The notes under the pieces are model-generated. The model was not told where the DNA came from, did not search any database, and was given only the letters and a program-made list of their open reading frames with translations. From Chlorocebus sabaeus (taxonomy: Eukaryota > Chordata > Mammalia > Primates > Cercopithecidae), in contig NC_132929.1 of NCBI RefSeq assembly GCF_047675955.1, positions 33,224,421-33,288,420 on the forward strand: a stretch of 64,000 bases of DNA, given 5' to 3'. The position numbers and the translations under genes were made by a program. Positions 1 through 12,106 of the stretch are shown here, piece after piece; position 1 is the stretch's first letter, and every line of letters starts with the position of its first letter.

Positions 1-118
1 CTCTGCTTATTACCTGGGCGATGGGCTCGGTCATACCCCAAACCTCAGCATCCCGCAATATACCTTTGTCACCAACCTGCACATGCGCCCTCTGATTCTA
101 AACTAAAGGTGAAAAAGA
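1..118 (+). repeat. L1 3' end fragment, cut by the window edge
   Basis: The sequence resembles the last part of a primate L1 3'UTR: a 'tacctgggcgatgg' block, then 'accaacctgcacatg', then an A-rich tail after position 107. It is diverged, so it is an older L1P-type copy. Its 5' part lies outside the window. Confidence 0.6.
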
Positions 119-1075
119 AAATCTTCCTGATAACAAAAATATGCCTATTCTTTTTTCTTTCTCTTTTTTTCCAAACAATTTTTTTATTAGCTCAACTTCT
201 AGAGAAGAAATATTCTCCATTTCCAATATAGAAAATGTTCTTAAAATATCATTGCAAGCATTTATCTTCATAAGCTTTTTGAAACTCTGAACAGATTTCG
301 TTCCACTTTTCTCTGCTGGAAATCCTACACTTACAGCTCAATTCAAAAGTCAGAGGAAAGGAGTCAAATGTCTTGGTTTTGTCCATCCTGCATTTAATGT
401 GTGTTGTGTAACACCTGAGCCTCTCAGTGTGTCTGTTGTGCATTCTTGGGAACTATTATTAATTTTTCTGTGTAATGTTGGAGTGGCAGCACCAGGCACT
501 GGGCTCCCCACGTGCATCTTATGGAACACACATTCTGTGTATGTGCTACAGCCCCCGAGCTGCCCACACCCCTGGACCTGAGGGAAATGGTGGGGGAGGT
601 GACTGCCAAACATTCGTGACATAATTTCCAAAAAATGTTCAGAAGTGCTACACATTTTCTCCCTTCGCGGAGGGCACATGCGCCTCCCAAGCCATCGGGT
701 TGGTATCCGTTACACATATAAACACAAGGGGGTGGTGTTTGAAAGCAGGAAAGCCATGCAATTTGCTTCTCAGTCCCAGAAGCAATCTTTTCTGTAGCAC
801 AGTCCAGGCAACAGTTTGAGGCTATTCTTTGTCGTTCCACTGTAGTCATATTCTGCAAGACTAAGAAGCAGATAGTCTTGTTTTATTGTATCAAGTCCGT
901 TAATTTAATTTTTAAAAGTATTTCTTAAATCTGTCCCACACTCTCTAACTCTCCTCCTATTGCCCATGTTCAGGCTTTCATCATCTTTTATTTTTTACCT
1001 TGTCAACTTAGTTATTTATTAACTTACATAAATAAGTTTCCGTTATTAACTTACATAAATAATTGTTTCTGTTTA
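119..1075. other. Intronic sequence, no recognised feature
   Basis: This stretch lies inside the MYZAP gene, upstream of its penultimate exon. The short open frames on both strands have no recognisable domain or splice context. I see no clear repeat family, only T-rich stretches. Confidence 0.4.
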
Positions 1076-4000
1076 AGCGTATAATCCACTGAGTTTTGAC
1101 AGTGTGTATACCCGTGAAATAACCACTGCCATCAAGATATAGAGCATTTCTATCACCCCACCAAAGATTCTCTGTTTCACTTTGCAACCCAGCTTTCCAT
1201 TCATCCCTAGGCAATTCCTGATCTTTTTTTTTTTGTTTTGGAGGTGGCGAGTCACTTTTTATCACTTTTGGTCACTATAGATTCCCATTTAGTGGGAATC
1301 CACTGTATGATTTCCATTTCTAGAAATGGAATCCTATAGCATGCACTCTTCTGTGTCGAGCTTCTTTCACTCAGCATAATGATTTGAGACGCATCTAAGT
1401 TGTATGCATTCCCTTTTGTTGCAGAGTGGTATTCCGTTGTATGAATATATCACAGTTTATTCATTCACCTGACAAAATACTTTTAAGTTGTTTCTAGCTC
1501 AGGGCTATTGTGAATAAAGCAGAAGTGAGCATTACAGTACAACTCATTATGTGAACATTGTTTCAATTCCTCTTGGGTAAATTCCTGGTAGTGGAATAGC
1601 TGGGTTGTAAGAGGAGGCATAAGTTTAACTTTCTGAGAGACCGTCAGTTTTTCAAAGGGGTTGTAGTAGTTTAATTTCCTACAGTTTGAGTGTACCAGTG
1701 TCTCCATATCCTAACCCAGACCTAGTATTGCCAACCTTTTAAATGTAGCCATTCAGTTTTATAGCTCTTTTAGAATTTGTCTAGCAGGTTTTCTGGCTTT
1801 GAAAGCCCCCAAAACAAAAATAAAAACAAAAGAAAATAAATTGAGCCGTGCTAGGGGATATAGAGTGCTGTCTCATTGTGGTTTTAATGTGTATTTCCTT
1901 GTCAACTGGTGATGCTGAGCTTCTTTTCTTCTTTTTGAGAATCTTTTCGTATGCTTTTTGCCATTTGTAAGTTTCATCTTTCAAAGTGTTTGTTCCAATC
2001 TTTAGTTCATTATTTTATTGAGCTTTTAGTTTTTTTACTGTTGAGTTGGAAGAGCTCTTTATATATTCTGGATTTGAGTCCTTTGTCAGATATATGTACT
2101 ATGAACATTTTCTCCCATCCCGTGACTTGCTTTTTTGTTTTCTTAAGGCTAGCTGAAGATACATATATATCTATTTTTTGCAGTGGGGTCTTGTGCAGTC
2201 ACCCAAGCTGGAGTACAGTGGTGCAGTCTTGGCTCAATGCAGCCTCGACCTCCTGGGCTTAAGCTATCCTCCTACCTCTCAGCCTCCTGAGTAGCTGTGA
2301 CTACAAGTGCATGCCACCACGACGCTTGGCTAATTTTTGTACTTATAATAGAGATGGGTTTCACCACGTTGCCTGGGCTGGTCTCGAATTCCTGAGCTCA
2401 AGTGATCTGCCCACCTCGGGCTCCTAAAGTGCTGGGATTATAGGCATGAGGCACCATGCCAGGCCCTGTTGAAGAGATTTTTTTATTTTTGGTTTTAAAT
2501 TAACCATTTATTTCTGTTATGATTTGTGTGTTTTGTGTCCTAAGAAATATTCTTCTACTACAACGTCACAAATATTTTCTCGCGTGGTTTCCCCTAAGAA
2601 TTTTATAGTTTTTACTTTTTTATTTAGATGATCCATTTTAAGTTGATCTTTGGGTTTTGTGTGAAGTAAAGGAATTAATACTCCTTTTTTTCTACACAGA
2701 TGTCCAGTTCTTTACTTTTAATGTTTCTTTAATTTCTGATATTGATTATTTGTACCCTGTTGATCTCCCTATCTTATGCACTCTGTCTCTGTCTCTCTTT
2801 CTCTTTCTCTTCTTTGACCAAACAGTGGATTATCAATTTTTGTTGATTTTTAAAAATAATTAAAATAGCTTTTGGCTTTGGTGATTTTCTCCATTGCGTG
2901 TCTGCTTTCTATTTTATTGACTTTTGCCCTGATGTTCATTACTTACTTCCTTCTAATTATTTTGGGATTACTTTGCTTTTCTTTTTCTAGCTTCTTGAGG
3001 TAGAACTTAGGTCATTGATTTTAGACCTTTCTTCTTTTTTAATATAAACCTTTAAAGCTATAAATGTTCTTCTAATCTCTGCTTCACCTGCATCCCACGA
3101 GCTTTGATATACTGTAATTTTATTATCATTCAGTTCGAAGTATTTCCTAATTTCCCTTGAGATTTTTCTTTGATTTATGGATTATTTAGAAGCAGGTTAT
3201 TTGATTTCCAAATAGTTGAAATTTTTGTTGATATCTTATTTTTATTTCTAATTGAATACTGTTGTAGTCAGAGAACACAGCTTGTATGGTTTTAACTTTT
3301 ATTTTATTGGGACTTACTTTATGGCCCAGCATATATTTTCAATTAAATTTTTGTGAAAAAATATATATTTTGCTGTTGTGTATATTCTACAAATATCAAT
3401 CGGGTTTAGGTGGTTGATAGTATTGTTTAGATAACTGACATTTTTCTTGGATTTTGGATAATTGCCGAGAGAAAGGTGTTATAATCCCTTACCATGGTTT
3501 TTTACACTGTCTCTTTCTTTCTTTGTTAGTTTTTACTTTATGTATTTTGAAACTCTGTTACTAGGTACATACACATTTTTGTTATGTCTTGATGATGAAT
3601 TGATCTTTACGATATGAAATGTTGGTCCCTACCTTTGTTAATACTCTTTGTCTTGATACCTATTTTAACTGATATTAACGTAGCCATTTTTACCCTGTTA
3701 TATTTACTGTTCACATGATATATATTATTCCAGTCATTTACTTTCAACTGATTTGTATCGCTGTATTTAAAGTACATCTCTTATACACAATAGTCGGGAC
3801 TTGCTTTTTTATACATTGTTATAGTTTTTCCTGTTTAATTGGAGTATGTAGTTTACTAATATTTAATTATATTGATATGATTGGATTTAGATCTACATTT
3901 CATTATTTGTTTTCTGTTTGTTGCTTCTGGTTTGTTTTGCTTATTTTGCTTGCTTGTTTGTTTTGTTCTTCCTTTTTGCCTTTTGGATTGTTTCAGTTTT

Positions 4001-5300
4001 TTTAAAATAACATTTTAATTTATCCATTGGCATTTTTGCTATATCTCTTTTCTCTAATATGTTGGTGGTTACTCTGGGTATTGCAGTATACATCATTAGC
4101 TGTTCACTGTCTACCTAGAGATAATATTGTACCATTTCTTGTAAAATGTAGAAATCTTGCAATGATATAGGTTCATTTACTGCTGTGCCTGTGCCTATAA
4201 TTTTTATATGTATTATATCTACATACAATATAAAACCATGATACATTATTATTTTTGCTTTAACGATCATATGCACTTTAAAGAAATTAAGAGAAACTAG
4301 ATTCTTTCATATATACTCTATTTCTGAAGGTCTGATTTTTCTCTCTGATGTCATCTCTCTTCAGCCTGAAGACCTTTTATTTAGAATTTTGTGTAGTGCA
4401 GGCCAGGTGGTAAAACATTCTCTGAGTTTTTCTTCTCTGAAAGGCAGGTCTTTATTTTGCCTTCATTATTGAGAGATATAGAGCTCTAAGTTGCCAGTTT
4501 ATTTCTCTTGGTACTCATTGTTTCTGGTTTCCATGGTTTTTAATGAGATATCTGTAGTAATTCAAATGATGATGCCCCTGTATGTAACAGGTTGCTTTCA
4601 AGATTTTTCTTCATTTGTGGTTTTCAGAAGTTTGACTGTAATGTGTTTCTCTTTGAATTTATCCTGTTTGGGGGTTTACTGAGCTTCTTGAATTTGTAAA
4701 TTTATGTCTTTCACTGAATGTGGGGAGTTTTCAGCTATTATGTTGTACAGTGATTTTTCTGCTTTAATTTTCCTCTCTTTTTCTGTGATTAAAAAATCCA
4801 TACGTTAGGCTTTTCAAATTGCTTCACAGTTCTGCAGTGCTCCATTTATTGTTTTCAGTCTTTTATTTATCTACTTTCAATTGGGTAATTTCTATTAATG
4901 TATCTTGAAGTTTACTGACTTTTTCCTTTATCATCTTCAGTCTTAAGTCAATCTGGTGACTTAAAAAAAAAATTCAGGTATTATACTTTCCTGTTCTAAA
5001 ATTTCATTTAGTTCTTTTTTTTTTTATATTTTCTATTGATTTTTTTTACTACTTCATTAATCGTTAGCATATTTTTCTTTGTCTCGCTGATCATTGTTAT
5101 GATGGCTGCATTAAAGTCTTTGTCTGAAAATTCCAACATCGGAGTTATATCAGGATTGGTGTCTGTTGATTCTCTTTTCCCTTAGGAATGGGTAATATTT
5201 TCCTGACTCTTTATATGTCACATAATTTTGGATCATAAGCTGGACATTGTGAGTGCTTTGTTGGGTTTTTGTTGTAAAAGGCAATGAATTTAGCCAGACC
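1076..5300 (-). repeat. Old L1 (L1M/HAL1-like), antisense, with internal Alu
   Basis: Read on the minus strand this is an ancient LINE-1. The 3' part (about 1076-1990) has the usual antisense signature of a 'gtggtattccgttgtatgaa' block and a downstream 'tcctggtagtggaatagctgg' block. The part at 1990-2660 matches the reverse-transcriptase end of ORF2. From about 2700 to 5300 it follows the older HAL1/L1M pattern, including the 'ttgtagtcagagaacacag' and 'ggacattgtgag' blocks. Many stops and indels break every frame, so it codes for nothing. Boundaries are approximate, and more than one L1 copy may be joined here. Confidence 0.7.
2184..2465 (-). mobile_element. Alu (old, AluJ-like), antisense
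   Basis: This is an antisense Alu dimer. It starts near 'tcacccaagctggagtacagtgg', has the A-box/B-box derived 'gagtagctg' and 'gctgggattataggca' blocks, and shows high divergence typical of AluJ. It interrupts the surrounding antisense L1. Confidence 0.85.
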
Positions 5301-7190
5301 CAACTACATCCTGCTTGTCTGTGATGGTGATGGCAGATCTCAGTTCAGTTCTTTAAACATTAACTGCAAACTTCTTTCAGTTTTCTCCAGACATGCATGG
5401 TTCAGTGGTCTACCAGTGACTTGAGCTGAGTCTATATACAAGAGTTTAGTGTTTCCCCCCTACTCTGACTCTTCTCTTTTGCCTTCTCCCCTACTGTTAG
5501 TAGCCCTGGCATCCTTCTCCTGGTTTCTTCCACCAGAAAGATGATCTTTCTGTTAATATTTTACTATATCTGTACTACCACCACCATGACTGTGCTGCTC
5601 TCAGGGCAAAGCTGCCAGCAAAAAGAAAAATAATAAAACACAGAGAATACGGAGGACTACTTGCCACGTGCTTCAAGTTTCACCTCATCTCCAAAACTTG
5701 CCAGTCTTTGTTGACTTCTCTAGAGACCTCATTAGTTGTTTTTAATCTGTTATTCAGAATGTATAGCTGTGACTTGCAGCAGGATCAGTTTGTTGAGTGC
5801 ATACTCCTTTCTACTGCAAATGCAACCCCCACTCTTTAGCTGAATAGTTGCAGTGGACTTCCTGCTGCCTTTAGTCTTATTTTCCTCCAATCCAACTTTC
5901 ACTTGGGAACCAGGTGATTAAAAGAAATTCTGGTGCTGACCTTGCGATTGTAAGATTGGTTTCTAACTTCTTGTAATGGCATACGTAGCCTTTCGTAACT
6001 AACTTCTGCACACCTGTGTAATGCAATAAGGTGCCTTTTCTCAACCCTGTGTGTTTCCACAGTTCTGGAATACTCATCTCCTTTGCTTTTTCTTACTCTC
6101 TTTCTCTTGCCTAACTCCAGAAACTCCACCCCTGTCTGCATTTTGAGTCAGATGTTCCCTCTGAGTTCCCTTTTAATATTCTGTGGGTCCCCCTATAATG
6201 TTACTTAGCACATTGTTCTCTTATTTGCTGCTGAGTTATCTGTATCCCCGCAAGACCAAGCTCCTCAAGGGTTGCAAATCATGCCATATTTCTTTAACTT
6301 CTAACTCTTCCCTCACCTAATTTCACTGCCTGATATATAGTAGATATACAATAATTTTTCCAATGATTGCATTATATTCTCATGGGTATACATTTTTTAT
6401 TTCAATTTCTATGGGTGTCTGTCATGCACACACAGAGTTCCCATGAAATAGAACAAAGGATTTGGGGTCACTTGTCCACTATTCACTGTGTATCAGTTGT
6501 GGCATATTTGCTAACCTTGTCTTTTAGGCCCCCTACCTACAGGTATTAGACCCAGCATGCTGTGAAATCCTCACGATTAAAGTCTTTACACTAAGAAGGG
6601 ATAAGGCTATGGGGTTACTGGAGCATCCAGCAAAGGCAGGCCTCTTCTGCCCTTCTCTTTCCTTATAAATTAGAGAGTTCAGACATTGTTGCAGAAGCGC
6701 TCTCTCTCTCGCTGTCTCTCTGTGTGGGCGTGTGTGTGTGTGTGTGTGTGTATGAATATGAATGCTGATGACTCTCTGGGAATAAGCCAGCACCATTCTT
6801 CCATACTGGGGATGAGGTGATAGATTCAGAGCCTATGGATCTGTCATAGCGTGTCATCTGCTAAGGAATCTGGAGGGCATTCTCTTCCTTTACACCATTT
6901 CTTATTTATCAGAAGGGATTCATTGACCTTTACATTGTACAGAACATGGATTTTCACAAGAACTGATACTTTGCTCCTTGGTATCGACCTTTCAGAGCGG
7001 GAGCTACTGAATAACCCACATTCTTTCTTTCAAAACAAATGAGCTTCTGTCTCCATAGAACTTTTAAACTTCCTTGTGTTATCTAGTGTCTTAGAATAGT
7101 GCCTCAGCTTTAGCTCCAACTTAAGAAAAGAGCAAACAATTTCATTTCTAGTTATGCAAATAAAATGCTCATTGTAAAATCAATTATAAA
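5301..7190. other. Intronic sequence, no gene seen
   Basis: MYZAP intron. Apart from the CT/TG tract listed separately I recognise no gene, RNA or well-preserved repeat. Open frames up to 87 codons on the minus strand run through the TG tract and have no coding character. Confidence 0.4.
6694..6752. repeat. CT-rich then (TG)n microsatellite
   Basis: A CT-rich stretch ('ctctctctctcgctgtctctctg') passes directly into an alternating TG run ending near 6752. Alternating purine-pyrimidine tracts like this are often length-polymorphic. Confidence 0.9.
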
Positions 7191-7312
7191 TTTATTTATT
7201 CATCAAATATTTATCTTGTATCTGCTGCATGCCATGCTTTGAGAATACAACCAGGAAGATAGATATGATCACTGCTTCCTGAACATTTAATCTGGTGTTA
7301 ATGAAAAATATA
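7190..7312 (+). repeat. L2/MIR-class 3' end fragment
   Basis: It carries the 'attcatcaaatatttatc...ctgctgcatgccatgctttgagaatacaa' order typical of the L2 3' end (attcattcaacaaatatttattgagc, then the 'ccaggcactgtgct' block). It is strongly diverged. Confidence 0.55.
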
Positions 7313-7416
7313 TAGAAGGACTTTTTAAAAAGCATCCCCAAATCTCATACGCAGAGATAACCACTGTTCCCTTCTTTCTGAACTTTTTTGTTTCTTTTGG
7401 TGTTTTTGCCCTTTAG

Positions 7417-7550
7417 ATTTCAGGCACCAGCACTTCATCTATTTTCATTTCAGTATCTTCAACTTCTTTGTCTATTTTCATGTCTGTATCTCTTGCTTCT
7501 TTGTCCTTCATTTCCCCCATGAGGCAAATTTCCAATTGCTGAGCATCTAA
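7417..7550 (-). pseudogene. Short coding-like minus-strand stretch of unknown origin
   Basis: On the minus strand an uninterrupted frame ends at a TAA near 7418-7420. It encodes a very acidic and basic, lysine-rich peptide of about 45 residues. Two similar 11-residue units stand in tandem (MKIDKEVEDTE followed by MKIDEVLVPEI), matching a 33-bp imperfect DNA duplication at 7438-7470 and 7471-7503. There is no obvious start context, splice site or poly(A) tail. It may be a fragment of a processed pseudogene or just an A-rich repeat with chance openness. I do not recognise the parent gene. Confidence 0.2.
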
Positions 7551-7764
7551 TCTTTAACTTATGTAATGTTTGGCTCTGGCCCGAAAGAAAAAAAGTTTTC
7601 AGAATGTGCATTTTAATCCCAAGGAGCTTGTTCTACTTTATATGTGTGAGATTCTGAATTTTCCACACCTATGAAATACTAATTAAGTTATAGAGGTATT
7701 TCCTACTGTTAAATTAACAGACTTGCTCATTTTATAGTTTAATGAGAAGGTGTTAAAAGTTGGG

Positions 7765-8035
7765 CTGCACCTTATTTACAATGGCAAAAACGTGATAAAT
7801 ATCTAAATGCCCATCAATAAGGGACTAGTTAAATAAATAATGTATCCATACAATGGAATACTATTAATGAATTAAAATAGTTTGTTGACACAAAAAGAAA
7901 ACTAATAAAGATAGAAAGATAGCTGCAACAAATTGGTGGCTGAAAAAGCAGATTATAATATAGATTACAATATTTTGTTTTCGTTTGTGTAAAATTGGCT
8001 GCCCATGTCTGTACATGCATAGAAAGCCATTTCTA
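7765..8035 (+). repeat. L1M 3' end fragment, sense
   Basis: The order 'tttacaatggcaaaaac', 'gcccatcaataaggga', 'ccatacaatggaatactatt' is the sense version of the last ORF2 and 3'UTR region of old L1s. It lies just upstream of the MYZAP exon at 8211. Confidence 0.65.
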
Positions 8036-8210
8036 TGGATTCAATCAATCTGTTTCTTCAACACCTATTGTGTAAGTGATGCTCTGTAAATACATTGTGA
8101 TAGTTGCCCATGTTATGGGGCAAAGTCAGATAATACATATCAATTGTATTATGCATATCTGGGGGGGAACATATTTGACTTACTGAAAATACCTTTTTTC
8201 TCGTCTCCAG

Positions 8211-8311
8211 AATAATGAACTACAAAGCAGGTTGGACTATTTACTAGAAACCCAGGCCAAGACCGAAGTGGAAACCAGAGAGATTGGAGTGGGCTGTGAT
8301 CTTCTACCCAG
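8211..8311 (+). CDS. MYZAP: MYZAP penultimate coding exon (shared with the MYZAP-POLR2M readthrough)
   Basis: MYZAP (myocardial zonula adherens protein, myozap) is a coiled-coil protein of cardiac intercalated discs that links to adherens-junction proteins and to Rho-dependent SRF signalling; that role is family knowledge. Here a single 101-bp exon is bounded by a strong acceptor (pyrimidine tract ending 'tcgtctccag') and a 'CAG/gtattt' donor. It encodes NNELQSRLDYLLETQAKTEV, then an acidic segment ending in GCDLLP, which I recognise as the near-C-terminal end of the coiled coil. The exon ends with two bases of a codon (AG). Splicing to the exon at 17680 completes a serine codon. Splicing to POLR2M exon 2 at 40527 completes an arginine codon and stays in the POLR2M frame. 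The preceding exons are not in this window. My memory of the human protein has a different residue after DYL, so a substitution is possible. Confidence 0.93.
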
Positions 8312-8569
8312 GTATTTAGGAATTTCCTGATTTTTTTTTTTTTTTTAATTCAGATTCCTCTTTGGCTGAAGAAAATACTTTACTGGGCTGTTCTTAGCAG
8401 AATTGCATTCTCTCTATCAAAAATATTTCTGCAAAGCCAAGTGGCGGCTGCTGAGGGGCTTGACTGGTTTCTGTAGGAACAGGGGCATTGTGCAGGGTGG
8501 AGGGGTAGGCGACGGAGAGACCTGGGGAAGCCATTTAGAGAGAGATGGGCCCTGTCAGTGAATGCATGC

Positions 8570-8760
8570 ATTTCTTCCTTCCTTCATTCATTCAGCTAAT
8601 GCTGTTAGTATCTTCCCTATGTCAGACAGTTTGACACAGAGAGGAACGAGATTTGGTTCCTGCCCCAGAGTACAGTCTGGAGGGAGAGACAGGTGTGTAG
8701 GTAGACATATATAACAGTGTGAGAGGGGCATCGAAGGTGCTTTAGTGATATACAAGAGGG
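8570..8760 (+). repeat. L2/MIR-like fragment
   Basis: It starts with 'ttcattcattcagctaatgctgtta' and continues with 'ctgccccagagtacagtctggagggagagacag', the order seen in degraded L2 3' ends. Divergence is high. Confidence 0.5.
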
Positions 8761-9655
8761 AGGATCTAAACCTTGAACAAAATTCATCTATTCCTCAGTA
8801 CTGTAACAGGGTATTGTCAAGCACTGGATCCAGTTCATAAATGCCTGCTCTGGTTGAGTCATCAGCAGATATGTGATAACTATAACCTGGTTTGTTCAGT
8901 TACATTCCTGAGCTAGAGGACTGACCTGTTCATTGTTAAGCTGCTTCCACGCTTGTGTCTCTTCCTGGTGACATTAGAGCCTGTAACACAGTAACCTGCC
9001 TCTGATAACTAACTCACCATTTCTAGGTGCTCACAACTGTGCCTGGCCTAAAGAGGACATAAAACAAGTTTACAGCAAAGATGCTAATGACATGTGACTT
9101 GTGATTTAGGTAATCAAGGTCACAAAATGCCTGGTATCCTGTGTGCAGGAGGGTGGATTCTTGTGTGGACTGGGACACTTGTGTGTGCTTTGCTGGACAT
9201 AATAGTCTAGAAAAATGTCGAATCCTGGAATCTTGAGTGGTTATAGCTGGTGGAAAATAGTGACAAGCCGATCACCAAGCTGGGGTGTGGAATACCTGGT
9301 TCTTGTCCTAGCAGCCAGCAGCAGGATGCCTTCAGACAGGTTCTTCACTGGGGCCTCAGTTTCTCGACTTGTAAAGTCAGTGATTTGACTAGGTGATTTC
9401 TCAGATCTCCAGAAGCTCTAACATTGCATAATAAGGCCTCCTTTCCTTACTTTATTAATTTGTATTTATTACTGGTATTATCATTTTTGTTAATTAAAAT
9501 GAATCACTTGCCATTCTAAAAGAATTTACCAAAAGCAGAATTAGGTTATTTCTTTGACAATGTCCTCAATTACATTGCTTGCCTTCTAGTAAAAAGGCAT
9601 TTTTTATCATTGTGATATAATTAACAGAAAATGTTGAATATCTATATCTATATAC

Positions 9656-9689
<34 letters not shown>

Positions 9690-10590
9690 ATTAGACTCTT
9701 GATCTCATCATCGTGTGGTACAAAGTACATGGTGAAAATATAACCAAAAAGAATGATCAATTGTGTTCAGAGACCTTTTTGAAATATAAATAATTTGGCC
9801 ATTTCCCCACTTTTTGTATTTTTCAAAAGCCAAGTGGCCTAGTCCACTCTAATTGCCCACATAATAAATCTTGTTTGGCTAAGACGGGTACAAAACTATG
9901 TCTGAAACCAATAAATTGTTTGTTTTCTAATTCCCACATTTTGGCTTAAAACAAGCTTTTCAATTTGTATGCCCAAGTATAGCCTGAAGCAAACTTTTAT
10001 GGCTAAGTTATGAAACCACAAAGCGGTTTTCATAATGGAAGTGCTGACAGACCCTTAACTTATGGCCATGGTAAACTTGGAAGCCACTTCAGTATCTAAA
10101 AGCAGCTTTTCCATAAATGTAACATTTGGTTTCCCCCAGGATCCATCTTAGCAGTTTAACTACCTAGGTCAATCAGCAGAGGAAATGAAAACTACATATC
10201 CGTGTTTCCGAAAAGGCAGAATAATATTTCATTCGTTTCCTCGCAAATATTTATTAAGTGCCTACTATGTGAAAGGCGCCAGGCAAGTCTGGGTGGGGAG
10301 GAGCCCGGAATCTTTAGGTAACTCAGGGCAGGGCAGCGGCCTTCCACCTGCACTTCTTGGAACTGCCTTACTCTGAGCTGGGGCTCCTGGAGAGGCCTCG
10401 GGATGCCCGGGGGGATGAGGAGGGTTAGTGAGGGGCTGGCCCGTGGGACCCTCCTTCCTCCCCAAAACAACCTGAGAAAGTCAGCTTTTAGTGTGTTTTG
10501 TCTGTTGGATTCCAAGTAAGATTCTATTTGAATAAATAGCTCTATGGGCAGAAACATATTGGAACTCCTGGTCTAGTTAATCCCCATGTT
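8761..10590. other. Intronic sequence, MIR and L2 traces, no gene
   Basis: Within the MYZAP last intron. A MIR-like piece is visible at about 9240-9430 ('ctggggcctcagtttctcga' block) and a short L2-like piece at about 10225-10290 ('aaatatttattaagtgcctactatgtg'). The rest is unassigned. Open frames up to 121 codons on the minus strand at 10192-10557 have no domain. Confidence 0.4.
9641..9692. repeat. (TCTA)n microsatellite
   Basis: About eight near-perfect tetranucleotide TCTA units follow a degenerate 'tatctatatctata' lead-in. This type of tetranucleotide tract is usually polymorphic. Confidence 0.95.
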
Positions 10591-10594
10591 TTAT

Positions 10595-10720
10595 GGATAC
10601 CAGAATCAAGGCTCAGAGAGATCAAGTGATTCACTGGAAGCCACATAGCCAGAATTAGAACCAGGCCTTCTTGAGTCTTGGTGCAGTACATGAGTAGTTT
10701 GAAAGTATGTAATAAACAGA
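10595..10720 (-). repeat. MIR fragment, antisense
   Basis: The 'caaggctcagagagatcaagtgatt', 'cacatagccagaattagaaccagg' order is the antisense of the MIR core. Confidence 0.65.
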
Positions 10721-10959
10721 GAGCTACTAAATGGTGGTGTGTATGTTCTAACAAAATTCCTGGTTCATACTTGGACTTCAAATTTGCATCTAACTAATAA
10801 AATATTCCACGGTATTGTCCAGAATATTTTTTAGATTTTTTTCTCTGGAATATTTTAGACCGGTACAAGCATTGAATTAAGCCTGAGTTATGCAGAAGTG
10901 TTTTGTTCTTACTCCCTGTTCTTCTCCTACGAGGAATTCATCAGTGTGGGACAGTCAGG

Positions 10960-11142
10960 GAGGCTCAGGCTGTCCAGTTCCCTGCCCAGCCAGCTGCTAG
11001 CTGAGCTCAGCCTTGGGCAAGTTACTTTATCTCTCTAAAGCCTCAACTCTTTCATCTTTAAAATAAGAATGAAGAGGATAATATCAAACCTCATTGGGTT
11101 GCTTTGAAGATTAAATGAAAACGTGTACATAAAGCATTTAGA
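10960..11142 (+). repeat. MIR, sense; source of a copied segment
   Basis: It contains the canonical sense MIR order: 'cttgggcaagttactttatctctctaaagcctcaact', then 'gggttgctttgaagattaaatgaaaac', then 'aaagcatttaga'. Positions 10994-11104 recur almost unchanged at 12939-13049. This copy continues naturally into MIR sequence on both sides, so it is the likely original. Confidence 0.8.
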
Positions 11143-11295
11143 GACGGGGCATGGTGGGTCACGCCTGTGTTCCCAGCACTTGGGGAGGCCAAGGCGGGAG
11201 GATCCTTTGAAGCTAGGAGTTCAAGACCAGCCTAAGCCACATAGCAAGACCTTATCTCTACAATAAATAAATAAATAAATAAATAAATAAAAAAT
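11142..11295 (+). mobile_element. Alu left monomer with (AAAT)n tail
   Basis: A single Alu arm begins at 'gacggggcatggtgggtcacgcctg' and ends in 'cttatctctacaataaataaa', followed by about seven AAAT units up to 11295. It resembles a FLAM or a truncated old Alu. The next Alu is inserted at its tail. Confidence 0.8.
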
Positions 11296-11296
11296 A

Positions 11297-11606
11297 GGCC
11301 GGGCATGGTGGCTCACACCTGTAATCCTAGCACTTTGGGAGGCTGAGGCAGTGGCTTGCCTGATCTCTGGAGTTCAAGATCAGCCTGGGCAACTTGGTGA
11401 AACTCTGTCTCTACTAAAATACAAAAAAGTAGCTGGGTGTGGTGGTGTGCAGCTGTAATCCCAGCTACTAGGGAGGCTGAGACAGGAGAGTAGTTTGAAC
11501 CCGGGAGGTGGAGGTTGCAGTAAGCTGAGATCACGCCACTGCATTCCAGCCTGGGCCTGGATGACAGAATGAGACCCTGTCTCAAATAAATAAATAAAAA
11601 TAAAAA
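11297..11606 (+). mobile_element. Alu, full length
   Basis: It runs from 'ggccgggcatggtggctcac' to 'gagaccctgtctcaaataaataaa', with both arms and the middle A-rich linker. It is inserted at the tail of the preceding Alu arm. Confidence 0.92.
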
Positions 11607-12106
11607 TGAAAGCATTTTAGCATAGTAACTGGACCAGAGTTCAGCACTTAATAGCTATTACTATTAATATTAACTAAACCCAAACTCTGATTTTCCGTGT
11701 AGAACATTGTATAAAATATAAATAAATTTGAGTATGCTAAGATGATTTCATTAACTTTTTATTGGTGGTAATTATTGATTTTATGAAGTGGATTGATAGC
11801 CTGATCAAGTATATAGTGCTTCGGTATGCATTGGACTTTTCAGTTAAACTCTCTAGACACCCCCTCTAGACACTGTGTAAAGCTCTGGAAGGCCCAGTGA
11901 TTGATAAGGCCTCTGTCAGCTAAGACCTGAGAGTGGCCCTGCATGCTGCAGGCATGGGACACTTGTCTCATAGAATAGCATGGCCTCTCCTACCCAGTCA
12001 TCTGTACAACTGCAAGTGTTACATGCTGTGCTACTGCTAGTAGCATTTTTAGAGCTGCTCTACTTTTCTTTGGTCTTGTGTGAAAAAAAAAAAAATTGGC
12101 ATTTAG

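Noticed and set aside
424..858. 144-codon minus-strand open frame in the first kilobase
   Set aside because: No domain, no splice context, overlaps other equally open frames, and lies in a MYZAP intron.
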